In this document: positions 1 through 11,428 of the stretch, piece by piece
How the letters are laid out: the number at the start of each line of letters is the position of its first letter
Numbering within the stretch: the stretch's first letter is position 1
Assembly (NCBI RefSeq): GCF_030463535.1
Contig: NC_132878.1
Coordinates: 94,670,339-94,734,338 of the forward strand
Length of the DNA stretch: 64,000 bases
Reading direction: 5' to 3'
Origin: Salminus brasiliensis
Taxonomy: Eukaryota; Chordata; Actinopteri; Characiformes; Bryconidae
Made by a program: the position numbers and the translations under genes
Notes under the pieces: model-generated
Database searches by the model: none
What the model saw: only the letters and a program-made list of their open reading frames with translations
Told to the model about the DNA's origin: nothing

Positions 1-39
1 ACATTACTTAGCAATTTTACCTTAGAAGAGCAACTTTAA

Positions 40-560
40 GTCCAATCTTAACCCCAACCTTAACCCAAAACCAAATCCTAACCCTCACCCTGACCCTAAT
101 CCTAATCCCAACCTTAACCTAAACCCTAACCCTTTTCCTAACCCCAATCTCAACCCAAAACCCAATTCTAACCATCATCCTGACCCTAATCCTAACCCCA
201 ACCTCAACCCAAAACCTAGTCCTAACCCTCATCCTGGATCTAATCCTAACCCCAATCTCAACCCAAACCCTAATCCAAACCCTTATCCTAACTCCAACCT
301 CAACCCAAAACCTAATACTTAACCTCATCTTGGTCCTAATCTTAACCTTAACCTCAACCCAAACCCTAATCCAAACCCTTATCCTGACCCTAATCCTAAC
401 CCCAACCTCAACCCAAAATCTAATCCTAACCCTAACCCTGGCCCTAATCCTAACCCCAACCTCAACCCAAAATCTAATCCTAACCCCCACCCTGGCCCTA
501 ATCCTAACCCTAATCCTAACCCCAACCCAAACCCTCATCCTAACCCTCATTCTGGCCCCT
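40..560. repeat. Degenerate telomere-like hexamer array with a 54-bp higher-order unit
   Basis: The stretch is built of 6-bp units related to CCTAAC/CCCTAA. The phrase 'caaccc(aaa)' recurs at 151, 205, 259, 301, 355, 409 and 463, so spacing is 54 bp (nine hexamers) with one 42-bp step (seven hexamers). Because six is two codons, both strands stay open and give artificial Arg/Val/Ile or Leu/Thr dipeptide proteins; these are not genes. It could be an interstitial telomere-derived satellite. Confidence 0.85.
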
Positions 561-1394
561 TAATTACAGCCTAAGCCAGGTCCAGTTCCAGGCTGGTGTC
601 AGCAGCAGCAGGTCTATAGCAGCAGCTGGTTTGAGGATGGTGAGTTGTTCAGTATTAGACCTGTTAGAAGATCAGTGATCTCTCCAAATAAAGTGAAGAA
701 CAGCTGGATTCAGGAGACGTCTTCAGTAAAAGTCTATTGATCATCTACTAAATGATCAGACACTGCTCCATCACTGAGATGTTGTTGAGATGTTACTCAG
801 AGTCTCCACTCCAAATAAAGTCTCACCAAAGCAAAAGCTAAACCCTAATTCCACATAATGCTGCTTCAAAGCATTCATGGTGGAGGGATACATTCAGGCA
901 TTGTGTAGCAAAATACTCCCCAAAGAAAATGTATTTACTTTATTTACCCTTATTTTACCATCATCAACATTCCATTTAACCCTCACAGCAGTGCTCCTCT
1001 AAAATCTAGTAGAAAACCTTCTTCCCTGGACAGTAGGTCTCTACTGCTACTCCAACAAAAGCAGGATCAGCTCTTTTTTTTATATACCCCTGATTTCAGA
1101 AGAAGCAATGAATGAGCAAGTGTCCCAATACTTTTGTCCAAATCGTGCATCTCAATGAAAGAAACCAACCACCTCCTCAACAGCGACAGCTAATCGGTTC
1201 CTTCCCAGGAAAACCATCTCAGTGCAAAAATACTAGCGTTGGTCATTAGCCTCAAATCCCAGATCTGCTCACTAGTCCAGTTCACTGGCTTGAGGATAGG
1301 GTTCATGACAGTTCCACCAGAAACATCTTCAAAACTGTCGGCACTGTGGTGATATCAGCGTCCTACTGTCCAGAAAACCCCACAGTGCAGTCTG
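561..1394. other. Non-coding stretch 3' of receptor D
   Basis: No coding region is visible. It should contain the 3' UTR of the minus-strand receptor that ends at 1395. A short piece near 1105-1145 ('gtgtcccaatacttttgtcc') matches the terminal repeat of the MITE at 54955-55430 and the piece at 16925, so a transposon end is present. Confidence 0.5.
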
Positions 1395-2372
1395 TCAGAG
1401 TGCGTTGAGCTCAGCTGGTTTGGGGAAAGGGTTCTTTGCCGTCTCGCCTGAGTCCTTCCTGAGAGTCCAGCAGATCCAAGTGCAGTTCCACTCGTTCAGT
1501 CGGCTCAGAACGGCTCGCACCACCGACCCCAGGGCGCTACGCACTGCGGCCGACGATAGGTAGAAGATTAGCGGGTCCAGGCAGGCGTTGAAAGTGCTTA
1601 GCAGCAGGGCCTTGTCCCTCCAGCCCGGGCTTTTCTTGGTGATGAATCCCACTATGTGAGAGACATTATAAGGCCCGAAGCAGAGCGCAAACACCAGCAG
1701 CGTCCCCAGGGCCAGCCCAATGGCCCGGAGGCGGCGGCGCCGCCCAATGTTGGGTAGCCGCAGAAGGATGTGGATGAAGCTGATGTAGCAGAAGGCGCAA
1801 ATGACCAGAGGGATGCAGAAGAGAACCACACACAGCTCCAGCCGAACGGGCAGAAGGATCCGCAGCTGGGCCTCGGTGAACTCCTCGTAGCACACGTTGC
1901 GCGGCGGCTGGCCTGTCCCAGCAGGGTTGTAGTAGGGCATAATGTAGACGATGCTGAGGTGGAGGATGGAGAGCATCCAGAGGAAGATGCTGGCCAACAC
2001 GGCGTAGATGGGCCTTCGTCTCAGAGAGTGCTGGATGGGGAAAGCTACGCCCAGGTAGCGCTCCACGCTAACTGCAGTCAGAAAGAAGGTGCTGTTGTAG
2101 ATGGTCATGTAGAAGACGAAGCCAGACAGCGGGCACAGGAAGTAAGGCATGTTCCACTTCATTCCGTTGGCCACCTCCTGCATCTTGAAAGGCAGGAAGA
2201 TGAGGAACAGCAGGTCTGAGATGGTGAGGTTGAGCAGGAGGATGTCGATGGGCACCGGCTTCCGCCACACCTTGCAGCAGAACGTGTAGAAGGCCAGGAT
2301 GTTACATGGGAAGCCTGTGACGAAGGTAATGATGTAGACCGAAAGGCACAGGCCGGGCTCACAGTCCTGCAT
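1395..2372 (-). CDS. ffar2-like: Free fatty acid receptor 2/3-like GPCR (copy D)
   Basis: A 325-residue seven-transmembrane receptor, predicted to bind short-chain carboxylates at the plasma membrane and signal through G proteins. The full length fits the family. Visible landmarks are TM1 at about residues 9-31, the TM2 motif 'LTISDLLFL', the disulfide pair C80/C161, an ERY triplet at 104-106 (DRY equivalent), 'LPVRLEL' with R177, 'GPYNVSHIVG' with Y235 and H239, R252 at the start of TM7, and 'DPLIF' at 266-270 (NPxxY equivalent). R177, H239 and R252 align with the carboxylate-anchoring R180, H242 and R255 of human FFAR2, and Y88 aligns with Y90. The 'GPYN' and TM7 segments look more FFAR2-like than in the other copies. 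The ATG at 2372 lies about 75 bp downstream of a good acceptor (minus-strand AG at 2448-2447). FFAR2 versus FFAR3 orthology cannot be settled here. Confidence 0.93.
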   Translation of the reverse strand: MQDCEPGLCLSVYIITFVTGFPCNILAFYTFCCKVWRKPVPIDILLLNLTISDLLFLIFLPFKMQEVANGMKWNMPYFLCPLSGFVFYMTIYNSTFFLTAVSVERYLGVAFPIQHSLRRRPIYAVLASIFLWMLSILHLSIVYIMPYYNPAGTGQPPRNVCYEEFTEAQLRILLPVRLELCVVLFCIPLVICAFCYISFIHILLRLPNIGRRRRLRAIGLALGTLLVFALCFGPYNVSHIVGFITKKSPGWRDKALLLSTFNACLDPLIFYLSSAAVRSALGSVVRAVLSRLNEWNCTWICWTLRKDSGETAKNPFPKPAELNAL

Positions 2373-2520
2373 GGTTGACGCTGCTCCAAGCAGTTGCTCA
2401 CTGAAGAACCGTCAGCTTTATTTGAGCACCGGCTTCATATTGAGAACTGGAAATCAGAGAGAAACAACAACAGTCAGTGTCAGTAAACTTCACACTGCAG
2501 ACAGAAGAACAACAACAAAT

Positions 2521-2701
2521 GCATTAATAATTATAACAATGATAATAATATTAATAATAATAGTATTAATAATAATGAATAATTAAGAATAAAAATTAAT
2601 AATAATAATAATTTTAAAAATGGCAACAACAATAAGAAGAAAGATGATGACAATAATAAGAACGCCAAAACAGTAACAATGGCAACAAGAGTGAAAACAA
2701 A

Positions 2702-2738
<37 letters not shown>

Positions 2739-2770
2739 AGCAATAAAAAGTTCATCAATAATAATAAACA
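2521..2770. repeat. AAT/ATT microsatellite cluster
   Basis: Interrupted AAT repeats cover 2521-2620, and a clean ATT run lies at about 2705-2737, separated by AAC/AAG-rich sequence. Open frames across it are low-complexity artefacts. Confidence 0.9.
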
Positions 2771-2872
2771 TTAATGATGGCTGCCTTCAACAATAATGTT
2801 AGAAACAATGGCAACAACAATGATAACATCAACAACATCATCAAAACTAATAATAATAGCAAGAGGTACTAA

Positions 2873-3060
2873 AGAACCAGGCTAAAGCACAGCCTCCAAA
2901 CATGGTGGAGGTAGTTTCACACACTGTTACAGCAGCTCACAGTGAGAGCTAGCCAAGCTAAAACATAGTCCCCACACATGGTGGAGGTAGTTTTACACAC
3001 CGTTAGAGATCACAGTGAGAGCTAGCCAGGCTAAAGCACAGCATCCAAACATGGTGAGAG
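2873..3060. repeat. 73-bp minisatellite, short block (about 2.5 copies)
   Basis: Partial tandem copies of the same unit that forms the larger array at 3937-4690, recognisable by 'ccaaacatggtggaggtag'. The two blocks are separated by AAT microsatellites and unique AT-rich DNA. Confidence 0.85.
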
Positions 3061-3104
3061 CCATGACAATGGCAACAACAAGAGGAAGAACAACCACAAT
3101 GATA

Positions 3105-3253
3105 ACAACAATAATAATATTATTGCTCTTAATAATAATAATAATAATAGTAATAATAATCATCATCATCATCATCATAAGAGTAGTACAATGTATTGCA
3201 AAAATAATAATTATAGTATAAATGGCAGCAACAATGATAAAGACAACAACAAC

Positions 3254-3286
<33 letters not shown>

Positions 3287-3290
3287 CATT
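3105..3290. repeat. AAT/ATC microsatellite cluster
   Basis: Runs of AAT, ATC and AAC trinucleotides, including an AAT run at 3252-3286. No gene. Confidence 0.9.
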
Positions 3291-3299
3291 CCCAACCCT

Positions 3300-3936
3300 T
3301 GATAACTGTATAATATCTGTTAATGACTGAAAGCACTTTATATGCACATTGTAACAGACTAGTGTTATAATGTACTTATATCTGAATAATTCATAGCAAT
3401 AACTAAATAATCCTTCATAAGATTAACACCTGAATCATACATAAGACTAATAATAATAGTAATAATGCCTAACGTCCATGCTCTGTTTTATTATTTAGGT
3501 TTTGTAGTCTGGCCTTATCTGATGACTAAATGTAAGGCTAAGTTCTCAGAGGCTGTTTTATTTATATTGATTTACTTCTTCTTTTGTGGTAAATTTTAAA
3601 TGATGTTCTATTAAAAGTTCATGACAGTGTTTCTCACCATTTCCTCCTTGTTTCTTGTAAGTGTGGGTGTGTTTATTACCTTCAAGAGGTATTCTAGTTA
3701 TGAGCCTCTCCAGCTGCTGTGGGAACAGTGCCAGGTGTCCCTATAAAGACACCTATACGAGTGTGTGTTCTGTGTAATAAAGCAATCAGTGGAGATCCTG
3801 AACCCACGCCTGTTAAAACAAGACTTAGGCTCCGCAAGTGGACATATATTTCTCACCTTCAACAAAAGTGTCTTCCTAAATAAATATGTTTGATCACACA
3901 CGCTTATATCATTTGAAATTCCTTGGTGGCTGTCTA
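3300..3936. other. AT-rich intronic DNA
   Basis: Unique-looking AT-rich sequence between two repeat blocks. I see no gene, RNA or transposon that I can name. Confidence 0.4.
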
Positions 3937-4690
3937 AAAGCTAGTCAGGCTAAAGTACAGCCTCCAAACATGGTGGAGGTAGTTTCACACACGGTTACGG
4001 CTCACAGTGAGAGCTAGCCAGGCTAAAGCACAGCTTCCAAACATGGTGGAGGTAGTTTCACACAGTTACGGCTCACAGTGAGAGCTAGCCAGGCTAAAGC
4101 ACAGCCTCCAAACATGGTGGAGGTAGTTTCACACACTGTTACAGCTCACAGTGAGAACTAGCCAGGCTAAAGCACAGCCTCCAAACATGGTGGGGGTAGT
4201 TTCACACATTGTTACACAGTGAGAGATAGCCAGACTAAAGCACAGCCTCCAAACATGGTGGAGGTAGTTTCACACACTGTAACAGCTCACAGTGAGAGCT
4301 AGCCAGACTAAAGCACAGCCTCCAAACATGGTGGAGGTAGTTTCACACACTGTAACAGCTCACAGTGAAAGCTAGCCAGGCTAAAGCACAGCCTCCAAAC
4401 ATGGTGGAGGTAGTTTCATACACAGTTACGGCTCACAGTGAGAGCTAGCCAGGCTAAAGCACAGCCTCCAAACATGGTGGAGGTAGTTTCACACACTGTT
4501 ACAGCTCACAGTGAGAGCTAGCCAGACTAAAGCACAGCCTCCAAACATGGTGGAGGTAGTTTCACACACTGTAACAGCTCACAGTGAAAGCTAGCCAGGC
4601 TAAAGCACAGCCTCCAAACATGGTGGAGGTAGTTTCATACACTGTTACGGCTCACAGTGAGAGCTAGCCAGGCTAAAGCACAGCCTCCAT
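3937..4690. repeat. 73-bp minisatellite array, about 10 copies
   Basis: The phrase 'catggtggaggtagtttcac' recurs about every 71-75 bp from 3968 to 4640. Each unit runs from 'gctagccaggctaaagcaca' through 'cacagtgaga'. Copies differ by single bases, for example 'gtgggggtag' near 4190, and 'actgttac' versus 'actgtaac'. It lies inside the predicted intron of receptor D. Confidence 0.92.
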
Positions 4691-5083
4691 CTTTTAACAA
4701 GCTCTCAAAATGATATATTTTTATTCTATTTCACATTAATTACACATTTTTTTATTCCTTAAGAATTAAATAACTAGTTGTTATTGTAGTTAATGAGTAA
4801 TGGGATAGTTATGGGGGAAATATTCCTGCTACTGGCAATCCTGACTGGCAAGTAACACCAATTTATGAGTAATTAGTATAGAGATAGCTTTTATTTAGTA
4901 TAATTAGGATATGAAAGGTTTATTTTAGATACAGTACATTGTGGTGTTATTCATAACTAGTCATATCCTATTTATAGAGCATTACAGTGTGTGAAATCTT
5001 AAATATTTATATATAATCAACAAAAATGCCTAAATACTTTATCATAACAATTTATAATACCATGCATTTGTATAATATATTAC

Positions 5084-5145
<62 letters not shown>

Positions 5146-5760
5146 CACTAATATTAGCAATACTAATAAATGTACTTACATTTACTTACTTACTACATTT
5201 ATTACACTTTTATTACATGGTTGTATGGTTAGAATAATTGGGTGGTGCAAGAAAGTTATTAGTATAGTAATTAGTACAGAAATAACTATAGTTTATTTTA
5301 GATACAGTATATTATTGTTATCATTGTAATCATATCTTATTTGTAGAGCATTATAAATGTGTGGAATCTTTCTTAAATTCTCCCAAAATTAAGTAGTAAA
5401 AAAATATTTTTCTGCATTTTAGTTATTGTCATGTGTTTTTATGTGTATTTTATTAATTTATTGATTATTAATTGTTTTTATTTTTAGTCATTTATTATAG
5501 TCATTTTTATTATTAGTCATTTATTATAGTCATTTTTATTATTAGTCATTTATTATAGTCATTTTTATTATTTATTATTATAGTTTATTATTATATTATT
5601 TATTATTATAGTCAATTTTCTTTTGTTTATGTCTGTAGTTTCATAGTTTTTTTATTATCTTAGGTTGTGAAGCACTTTGAGCTGCACTCTGAATAAAGTC
5701 ATTATTATTATGATCCATCCATGAGTCGCTAAGTAAACCTTTATTATTACTATTACTGAA
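4691..5760. repeat. AT-rich DNA with (AT)n and TTATTATAGTCA repeats
   Basis: A pure AT dinucleotide run occupies about 5085-5142. A short tandem of 'tcatttattatagtcatttt' covers about 5488-5570. The remainder is AT-rich without coding signal. Confidence 0.75.
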
Positions 5761-5783
5761 ATCCTTAAAGAAGAGCAGCTTAC

Positions 5784-5830
5784 CTTTCAGTAGTCTCTCT
5801 AACGCAACCACGCTGCCGTGCTCACTGTGT
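5784..5830 (-). promoter_or_regulatory. Candidate non-coding exon 1 / donor of receptor D
   Basis: The reverse strand reads 'ctactgaaag|gtaagc', a strong splice donor whose exon side begins at 5784. By analogy with copies A, B, C and E, each with a minus-strand donor a few kb upstream of the coding exon, this is a plausible 5' UTR exon. No TATA box is obvious upstream. The more GC-rich DNA at 5790-6560 could hold the promoter. Confidence 0.4.
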
Positions 5831-7307
5831 TTCCCTCACTATTTCATGAATGGAAGCATGTCGTAAAGCAGCTTGTGATGCTGAATCATGCTGGATTTCC
5901 AAGAAAAGCCCATGAATCAGCTCTTTCTATTCTAGAAGCAGTGACAGTATCTAGTAGGCGTTCTTCACTTTCATTCCCGCAAAGTAGAAGAAGAAGCAAA
6001 AAGACTCAGGTTGTGCAAGAGGGAAAAAGGAAGATTGCTGTAATGCAGGAACTCCTCGGCCACTGAGGTCAGTCAGCTCTGAAGCCGCAATGCCGACCGC
6101 CGCTTATCTGCCTCAGTATCTCAGTATCTCCTGTGTTGACACTCGCCTCTTTTCAATGGAGACGGCCGTCCATCTGCTGCCAACTTCTCCACCTCCACTA
6201 TTTACCCTCGCTGGTCAATACACAGATAACAGAAAATTAATAAGGCACGGCCAGGTCCTGGTCCTCAGCCCTCGACTCCCTGCATCTGCATCTCCGTGGT
6301 AACATCCCTACTGTACGGGCTCCCGGCTCACATTCGAGGGGAGGGACTGACTAAAGTGTGTTTGTAATGGAGGGGAGGTGGGAGAGAGGCGGGGGGTCAA
6401 ACATGTGCAGGCCAGCAGCCGCAGAAAGATTTATACAGCTTCAGGTGTGTGGGGGAGTTGATTAGGAAAGAGTGAGGAAGGAGTGCGGGTGAGAAAGAGG
6501 CAGAGGAGGTCATTAATCAGCCTTCCTGCTCCGCCTCACACTCAGCATCAAAGCTAGTCCCCGTTTTCAAAGGGAGATGCATGAAGCTGCCTGTATTTCC
6601 CTCGATTTTCCCCTGTTTCCTCCTCGACACGTCTAAATGTGTGTTTAACGGGAGCCGATAAAGCCCTGAATGAGTTCACTGTTCTCAGGTACTGATTGGG
6701 ACGTGAAGGCCGTGCTTTAGACGGTAGCTCACGCTCTGGTGCAGGTGTTTCACAATGCTGGACAGTCCACATACCAATATACTGAGAATACTGCTCAGGG
6801 TTTCTGGGCAGGAAGGGGTGGAGTAGTCCAAACAGTAGCGCCTGAACCATCGGAAAATTGCCAGAATAGATTTATTTGACCATGTAACCAATTATTTTAT
6901 ATATTAATCAATCATATTCCTACATCCTACAGACCTTTATCACAGTCACTCCTTCAAATATCAAGATTCAAAAATCTTCGCTGGGCTTCAGCACAGCCAA
7001 CAGTAGGCAGTTAGCATGTCTGGGAGTCCCTCCAACATGGACGAAAGCGGCGATCTGCTAGGATTCCTCTTGTGAGGAGGAGCAGGGCGTCACTTTATGC
7101 TAACCCCACATGACCTCATCTTTGACTGGACAGACTGAAGTCCAGCACTCCCTGAGCTTAATTCTGGAGGAGAAACAGTCAGTCCAGCAGGTTTAACTCC
7201 TCCCACTCAGTCCATGTAAACATTAGCTAGCATTATTAGCGAGTGCCCTGAACACCACAGCTAGCTAGCATCGTATTTCTACATTAAAACTCCCCACCAA
7301 GTCCTGC
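5831..7307. other. Non-coding DNA, possible promoter-proximal region of D
   Basis: The part from 6070 to 6560 is richer in G and C than its surroundings and includes 'gggagagaggcggggggtca'. No ORF here resembles a known protein. I see no repeat that I can name in 6561-7307. Confidence 0.35.
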
Positions 7308-7662
7308 CGCTGAAGGGTTTGACCCGGCACTGAGGCGTCTGTCCTGGCACTGAGGGATATGAGATGGCGCTGAGGGGTCTGACCCGGCACTGAGGCGTCT
7401 GACCTGGCACTGAGGGGTATGAGATGGCGCTGAGGGGTCTGACCTGGTGCTGAGGGGTCTGACCCGGCACTGAGGCGTCTGACCTGGCACTGAGGGGTAT
7501 GAGATGGCGCTGAGGGGTCTGACCTGGTGCTGAGGGGTCAGAGATGGCGCTGAGGGGTCTGACCCGGCACTGAGGGGTCTGACCTGGCACTGATGGGTAT
7601 GAGATGGCGCTGAGGGGTCTGACCCAGCACTGAGGGCTCTGGCCCGGTGCTGAGGGGTCCAT
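7308..7662. repeat. 20-bp minisatellite with 60-bp higher-order unit
   Basis: Units of 20 bp such as 'gacccggcactgaggcgtct' alternate with 'gacctggcactgaggggtat' and 'gagatggcgctgaggggtct'. Much of the array repeats as that trio (60 bp). Minus-strand frames stay open and read Pro/Ser/Gln-rich peptides; these are repeat artefacts. Confidence 0.9.
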
Positions 7663-8203
7663 TTATCAAGGATTTTAACCAAACCTTGCTGAAACAGTCT
7701 GAACGGATGTTGAATGGATTACCGCTGATCTTCTACTTTAGCGTGCTAGCATTTTTCACAGACATGAGTCAGTCTGTCCCACTGTTCAGCCCTGTGTTGG
7801 GTGAATTATGGGTGTATTTAGGAAAATACACCCTGCTTGCTTCACAGGCTCTACTCTGGTCAGCCCTTCTACGGTTGGCCTGGACTAAGCTTTTTGTTAT
7901 TTTTGGGTTCCATATTCTCCTGACGTAGTAAATGTAAATGTGTAAATTTAACGAATCAAGACTGTAATGAACAGTTGTGGTGTTTAGGAATTGGCCCGAT
8001 CTACAGCTCTGTTTTGGTTCTCCCGGATGCTCTTTTGAATGAAAACCTAACAGTGTTTGAGGTTCACGCTTTGTCACGTCCACGTACTGAACTCTCATGA
8101 TTCAACTATACTAAGCTAAACACAGTTTCACATTACAGGACCTAGACCCTTTCTAGGAAGCTAAGAACCTCTATTGGTCATTAAACCTGTACAGGACATT
8201 GAA
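7663..8203. other. Non-coding spacer
   Basis: No coding or repeat identity that I can support. Confidence 0.35.
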
Positions 8204-8779
8204 ATGTTCTCTTTGCATTTTCCAGCTTAGAAGGCTGGGTCCAGAGCACAGGGTCAACCATGCTACAGCACCCCTTTGAGGTGAGGGTGAGCACTGTTTA
8301 CTAAACCCACAACCACCAGTGGAGCCAGCGCTCCCCACTCCCCAAGTAACTTTAACAAGGACCCAAATGGTCCTTGGTCAAAGGTCTGACTATAACAGCC
8401 TCATTAAAAGGAGAGAGACAGAAGGTAACACAGACACGGAAGCACCCTGAAACGCTAGCGTCCATCTGCTCCACCGTCCACAAACCTGAGTGATCGCGTG
8501 TAAGCAGTGATACGACAGCTCCAGCATCTCAGTGTGCTACAATTCCCTGTGCCCATGAACCCTAGACCTGCAACCTTTATCTAAGAAACATTCATTACCA
8601 AAAGCTAAACTAAACAGATGAGTTTCCGCCTAGATTTAAAGATTGTCTGAAAAGAGTGTTCATTAAAAGGTATTATTTTTAACGTGCTCCAGTTAAAATA
8701 CTCCCCTTATCTGATTTACAGAAGTATTTCACAACACATCCACTTTATCACTTGCACTCCATGGACTTTGGTGCTAAAT

Positions 8780-8793
8780 GTGGTCTACAATAT

Positions 8794-8831
<38 letters not shown>

Positions 8832-8985
8832 AGGTGTAGTGATAAGTATTAGCCAGTGTTAGCCAGTGTGACTCATAATAATAATAACAGTAAATGCTAG
8901 TGACTAATGACAGTAGGAATGTACTAATAGCAGCCTTTTGTGGCATGGTGGCTGTGATAGGTGACAGTAAGTTCAATCAGTTTCA
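8780..8985. repeat. TG-led repeat block, copy 1 of 3
   Basis: The TG run is followed by 'gaataggtgtagtgataag', AAT repeats, 'gactaatgacagtaggaat' and 'cagtaagttcaatcag'. The same order occurs at 10035-10225 and 18800-18985. Confidence 0.8.
8793..8828. repeat. (TG)n microsatellite
   Basis: A pure TG dinucleotide run. It starts the triplicated block also found at 10037 and 18818. Confidence 0.95.
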
Positions 8986-9300
8986 ATTCTTGGGCTTGTA
9001 GGCCTTACTTTTACTCCTACAAAAGCTGTGGGTGACAGTTTGGGTCTTCTTTCAGACTTTTCCACCTCCCAATAACTTGCACTTGCATTGGCAACAACTG
9101 ATCTTGGAATCTGCAATCATCCTCCTCTCACTCTGAGCTGCTTGGACTTTCCAGTTGTACTTTTTCTGTGGTACAGAGAAGGTATCAGATGTAGCCAATC
9201 ATGATCACTGACAGGACGTTAAGAGCTCTTGCTCTTGACAGGTTAAAAAGTTGCTTCCGGCCACAGCTCTGCATTAGATAACTGTTACTATATCTGATGT
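8986..9300 (-). mobile_element. Tc1-like transposon debris
   Basis: The sequence 'ggcttgtaggccttactttt' and its flank match the minus-strand Tc1 fragment at 19180-19210 and the pieces at 19395 and 31595. No open frame is left. It continues into a block shared with unit C (31720-32090). Confidence 0.5.
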
Positions 9301-9359
9301 GAACAAGCCTGCTCACCACCTACAGCAGTGTACTGTAGTAGATTCTTCTACAGGGCCAT

Positions 9360-9620
9360 TTTCCAGGTTAAGGACTTTAAACACCCTTATTGTTCACTGA
9401 GCATGTGTTAACAATGTGAAATGAATATATTAGTTACAGGGATGACGAATGGAAATCTGGACCTGCCAGCAGGTTAACTACCTAGTCCTAACATATAGAC
9501 ATTTCTTTTGCATCCAAACAACAAGATTGGAACAAAATAACAAATAATAAAGAATATTATAAACCAGCTTCTAAACCTGCAGTGCACGTAGGGCAGATTC
9601 CTTAAAGCCCACCCCAGATT
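9360..9620. repeat. Duplicated block 3' of receptor A
   Basis: Carries 'ttcactgagcatgtgtta', 'ctggacctgccagcagg' and 'cctgcagtgcacgtagggca'. The same blocks lie at 20330-20425 (unit B) and 36130-36400 (unit C), always on the 3' side of a receptor copy. Confidence 0.75.
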
Positions 9621-10033
9621 TACTAGAATGTTCAGATGAAAATGCATGGGCTCCAAATGACTCAGCAGTTCTAGAAGTTCTGCCATGCCTGTCCCCTTGT
9701 CTAAAATGTCCCTGTCCTGTAATAAAAGGCATTATGCCATCTCAGTGGGACATGCAAGGGATTTTACCAAGTAAATCTAAGCTTTATCTGAAGTTGAGTA
9801 TCTGTCGTTGCATGTATAAATGAATGATGGTGAGTCATTTAAGAATCTAAGTCAAATTTGAAATTAGGATATTTGAAATTGGACGCCAAGAGCTCCTCTT
9901 TTAATCTGCCACGCCCCCTTCTTCTCTGCTACAGACCCTTTCTCCATTGTGCCTTTTCATCTCATATTGTGATCAGATTGCTGCCACTTTTTAAATGTAT
10001 TTTCCTATTTATTCATATATAATTGTCACATTT

Positions 10034-10034
<1 letters not shown>

Positions 10035-10077
<43 letters not shown>

Positions 10078-10230
10078 AAGCGTAGTGATAAGAGTTAGTA
10101 GAGTTAGTAATTAGTGACTAATAATAATAATAACAGTAAAGGCTAATGACAGTAGGAATTTACTAATAGCAGCCTTCTGTGGCTTGGTGGCTGTGATAGG
10201 TGAAAGTAAGTTCAATCAGTTTTAGCATCT
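10035..10230. repeat. TG-led repeat block, copy 2 of 3
   Basis: The TG run at 10037-10074 is followed by the same AAT, 'gacagtaggaattta' and 'agtaagttcaatcagtttta' phrases as the blocks at 8780 and 18800. Confidence 0.8.
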
Positions 10231-11428
10231 GTTGGTCAGGTTGGACTAGGCTAGGAGTTATTGTACAGTTAGAGTAACTTCGCTCAGTTGGTGGGGTAAA
10301 ACATGTGTGCACTTTGTATTGGCTGGTTGGATCAGTGCTCCAGGAGAGAATCCCAGGGGGGGTGGCATGGGCTGGACCCTCTCCCTGGCTCTCTCTCACT
10401 CTATGATCGCTCTTTCTCTCTTAGGCTATTCTTACTCTGATACCTTTAATACATCCCTCTTTGTGACCTTAAACCAACTTGACGTTTAGCCTACTGCTTA
10501 GTTAAGAGCATAATGGGTATTCATGTCTAAAGCTATTCAGACATTACTCAGATAATTGAATCTTTATGGAGTCAGATTACATCAATATTTATCACACATT
10601 TAACCCTTACCGGCCCGGGAACCATTGTTGGGCCGGGTTTCTGGAGTAGGGTATACAAGAATAAATAACCCTGCATACTTTAATTGTGTTTTACAGTAAT
10701 TATTATTATATTACAGTTAGTAATCATCTCTGATCACTCTTTCTCTCTTAGGCGTATCTTACTCTGATACTTACTTTCCTCATATTGTGATTAGATTGCT
10801 GCTACTTTTTAATTGTATTTTCCTATTTATTTATATATATATATATTTGTCACATTTATTTATTATTATTATTATTATTATAAATTATTTATTATATTTA
10901 TCAAATTATTATTATTATTGTTGTTGTTATTTTATTTATTCATAATTGCTCTTTGGGTGTAACTGGAGCCTTGAGATCTCAATTTCAGACAGATACTGTA
11001 CATACATTTCAGACAGATACTGTACATACATTTCAGACAGATACTGTACATAGATGAAGAGACAAAATCAGGAGAAGACAAGTCAAGTCAAAATTTTGAG
11101 TTGCCAATTGAACCAGGTCTACAATGGTCATGCGTGTTGCTCCCCCTGAACTAAGCCTGCTATTCCTGCTCTACCAAGCAGGACTGCTTTCCCACTGGAC
11201 TGAAACACAGAGTGCCTGCTCGGAAGTCCTCAGCCACCCCCCCCCCCACCACCCCCATTTTTACCGGCTACAAGCTGTGGTGATAGTAAGCAGGACACAG
11301 GCATCGGACATCTCAAATCCTAGTCTCGACTGGACCTTCCAGTGAGAGCCGGCCTTTGGGAGGATCTTTAGAGCTCCAGACTCTGCAGAAAAAAAGGTGG
11401 TCAGTTTTAGCTGCAAATTACTGGACTT
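10231..11428. other. Non-coding spacer with ATT and 'cagacagatactgtacata' repeats
   Basis: Contains an ATT/TTG microsatellite at about 10858-10935, three copies of a 27-bp unit including 'tttcagacagatactgtaca' at about 10983-11055, and a C-rich run at 11239-11255. No gene recognised. Confidence 0.5.

Larger units (their letters stand above)
2373..5783 (-). other. Exon 2 leader and candidate 5' intron of receptor D
   Basis: On the minus strand a polypyrimidine tract 'tctctctgatttccag' ends at 2447, giving a splice acceptor; exon 2 would start at 2446. A matching donor 'gaaag|gtaagc' is centred on 5784/5783. The resulting intron of about 3.3 kb matches the intron sizes predicted for copies C and E. 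It is filled with AAT microsatellites and 73-bp minisatellites. The intron is inferred from splice signals only. Confidence 0.55.

Noticed and set aside
119-563. Long open frames on both strands rich in Arg/Val/Ile or Leu/Thr
   Set aside because: They are translations of a 6-bp repeat, which stays open in any frame lacking a stop hexamer. There is no complexity or homology.
3937-4690. CRISPR or gene family from the 73-bp periodic repeat
   Set aside because: Uninterrupted tandem copies with no spacers and no ORF; it is a minisatellite.
5818-6066. 82-residue frame near the D promoter
   Set aside because: No recognisable domain and no sign of exon structure on that strand.
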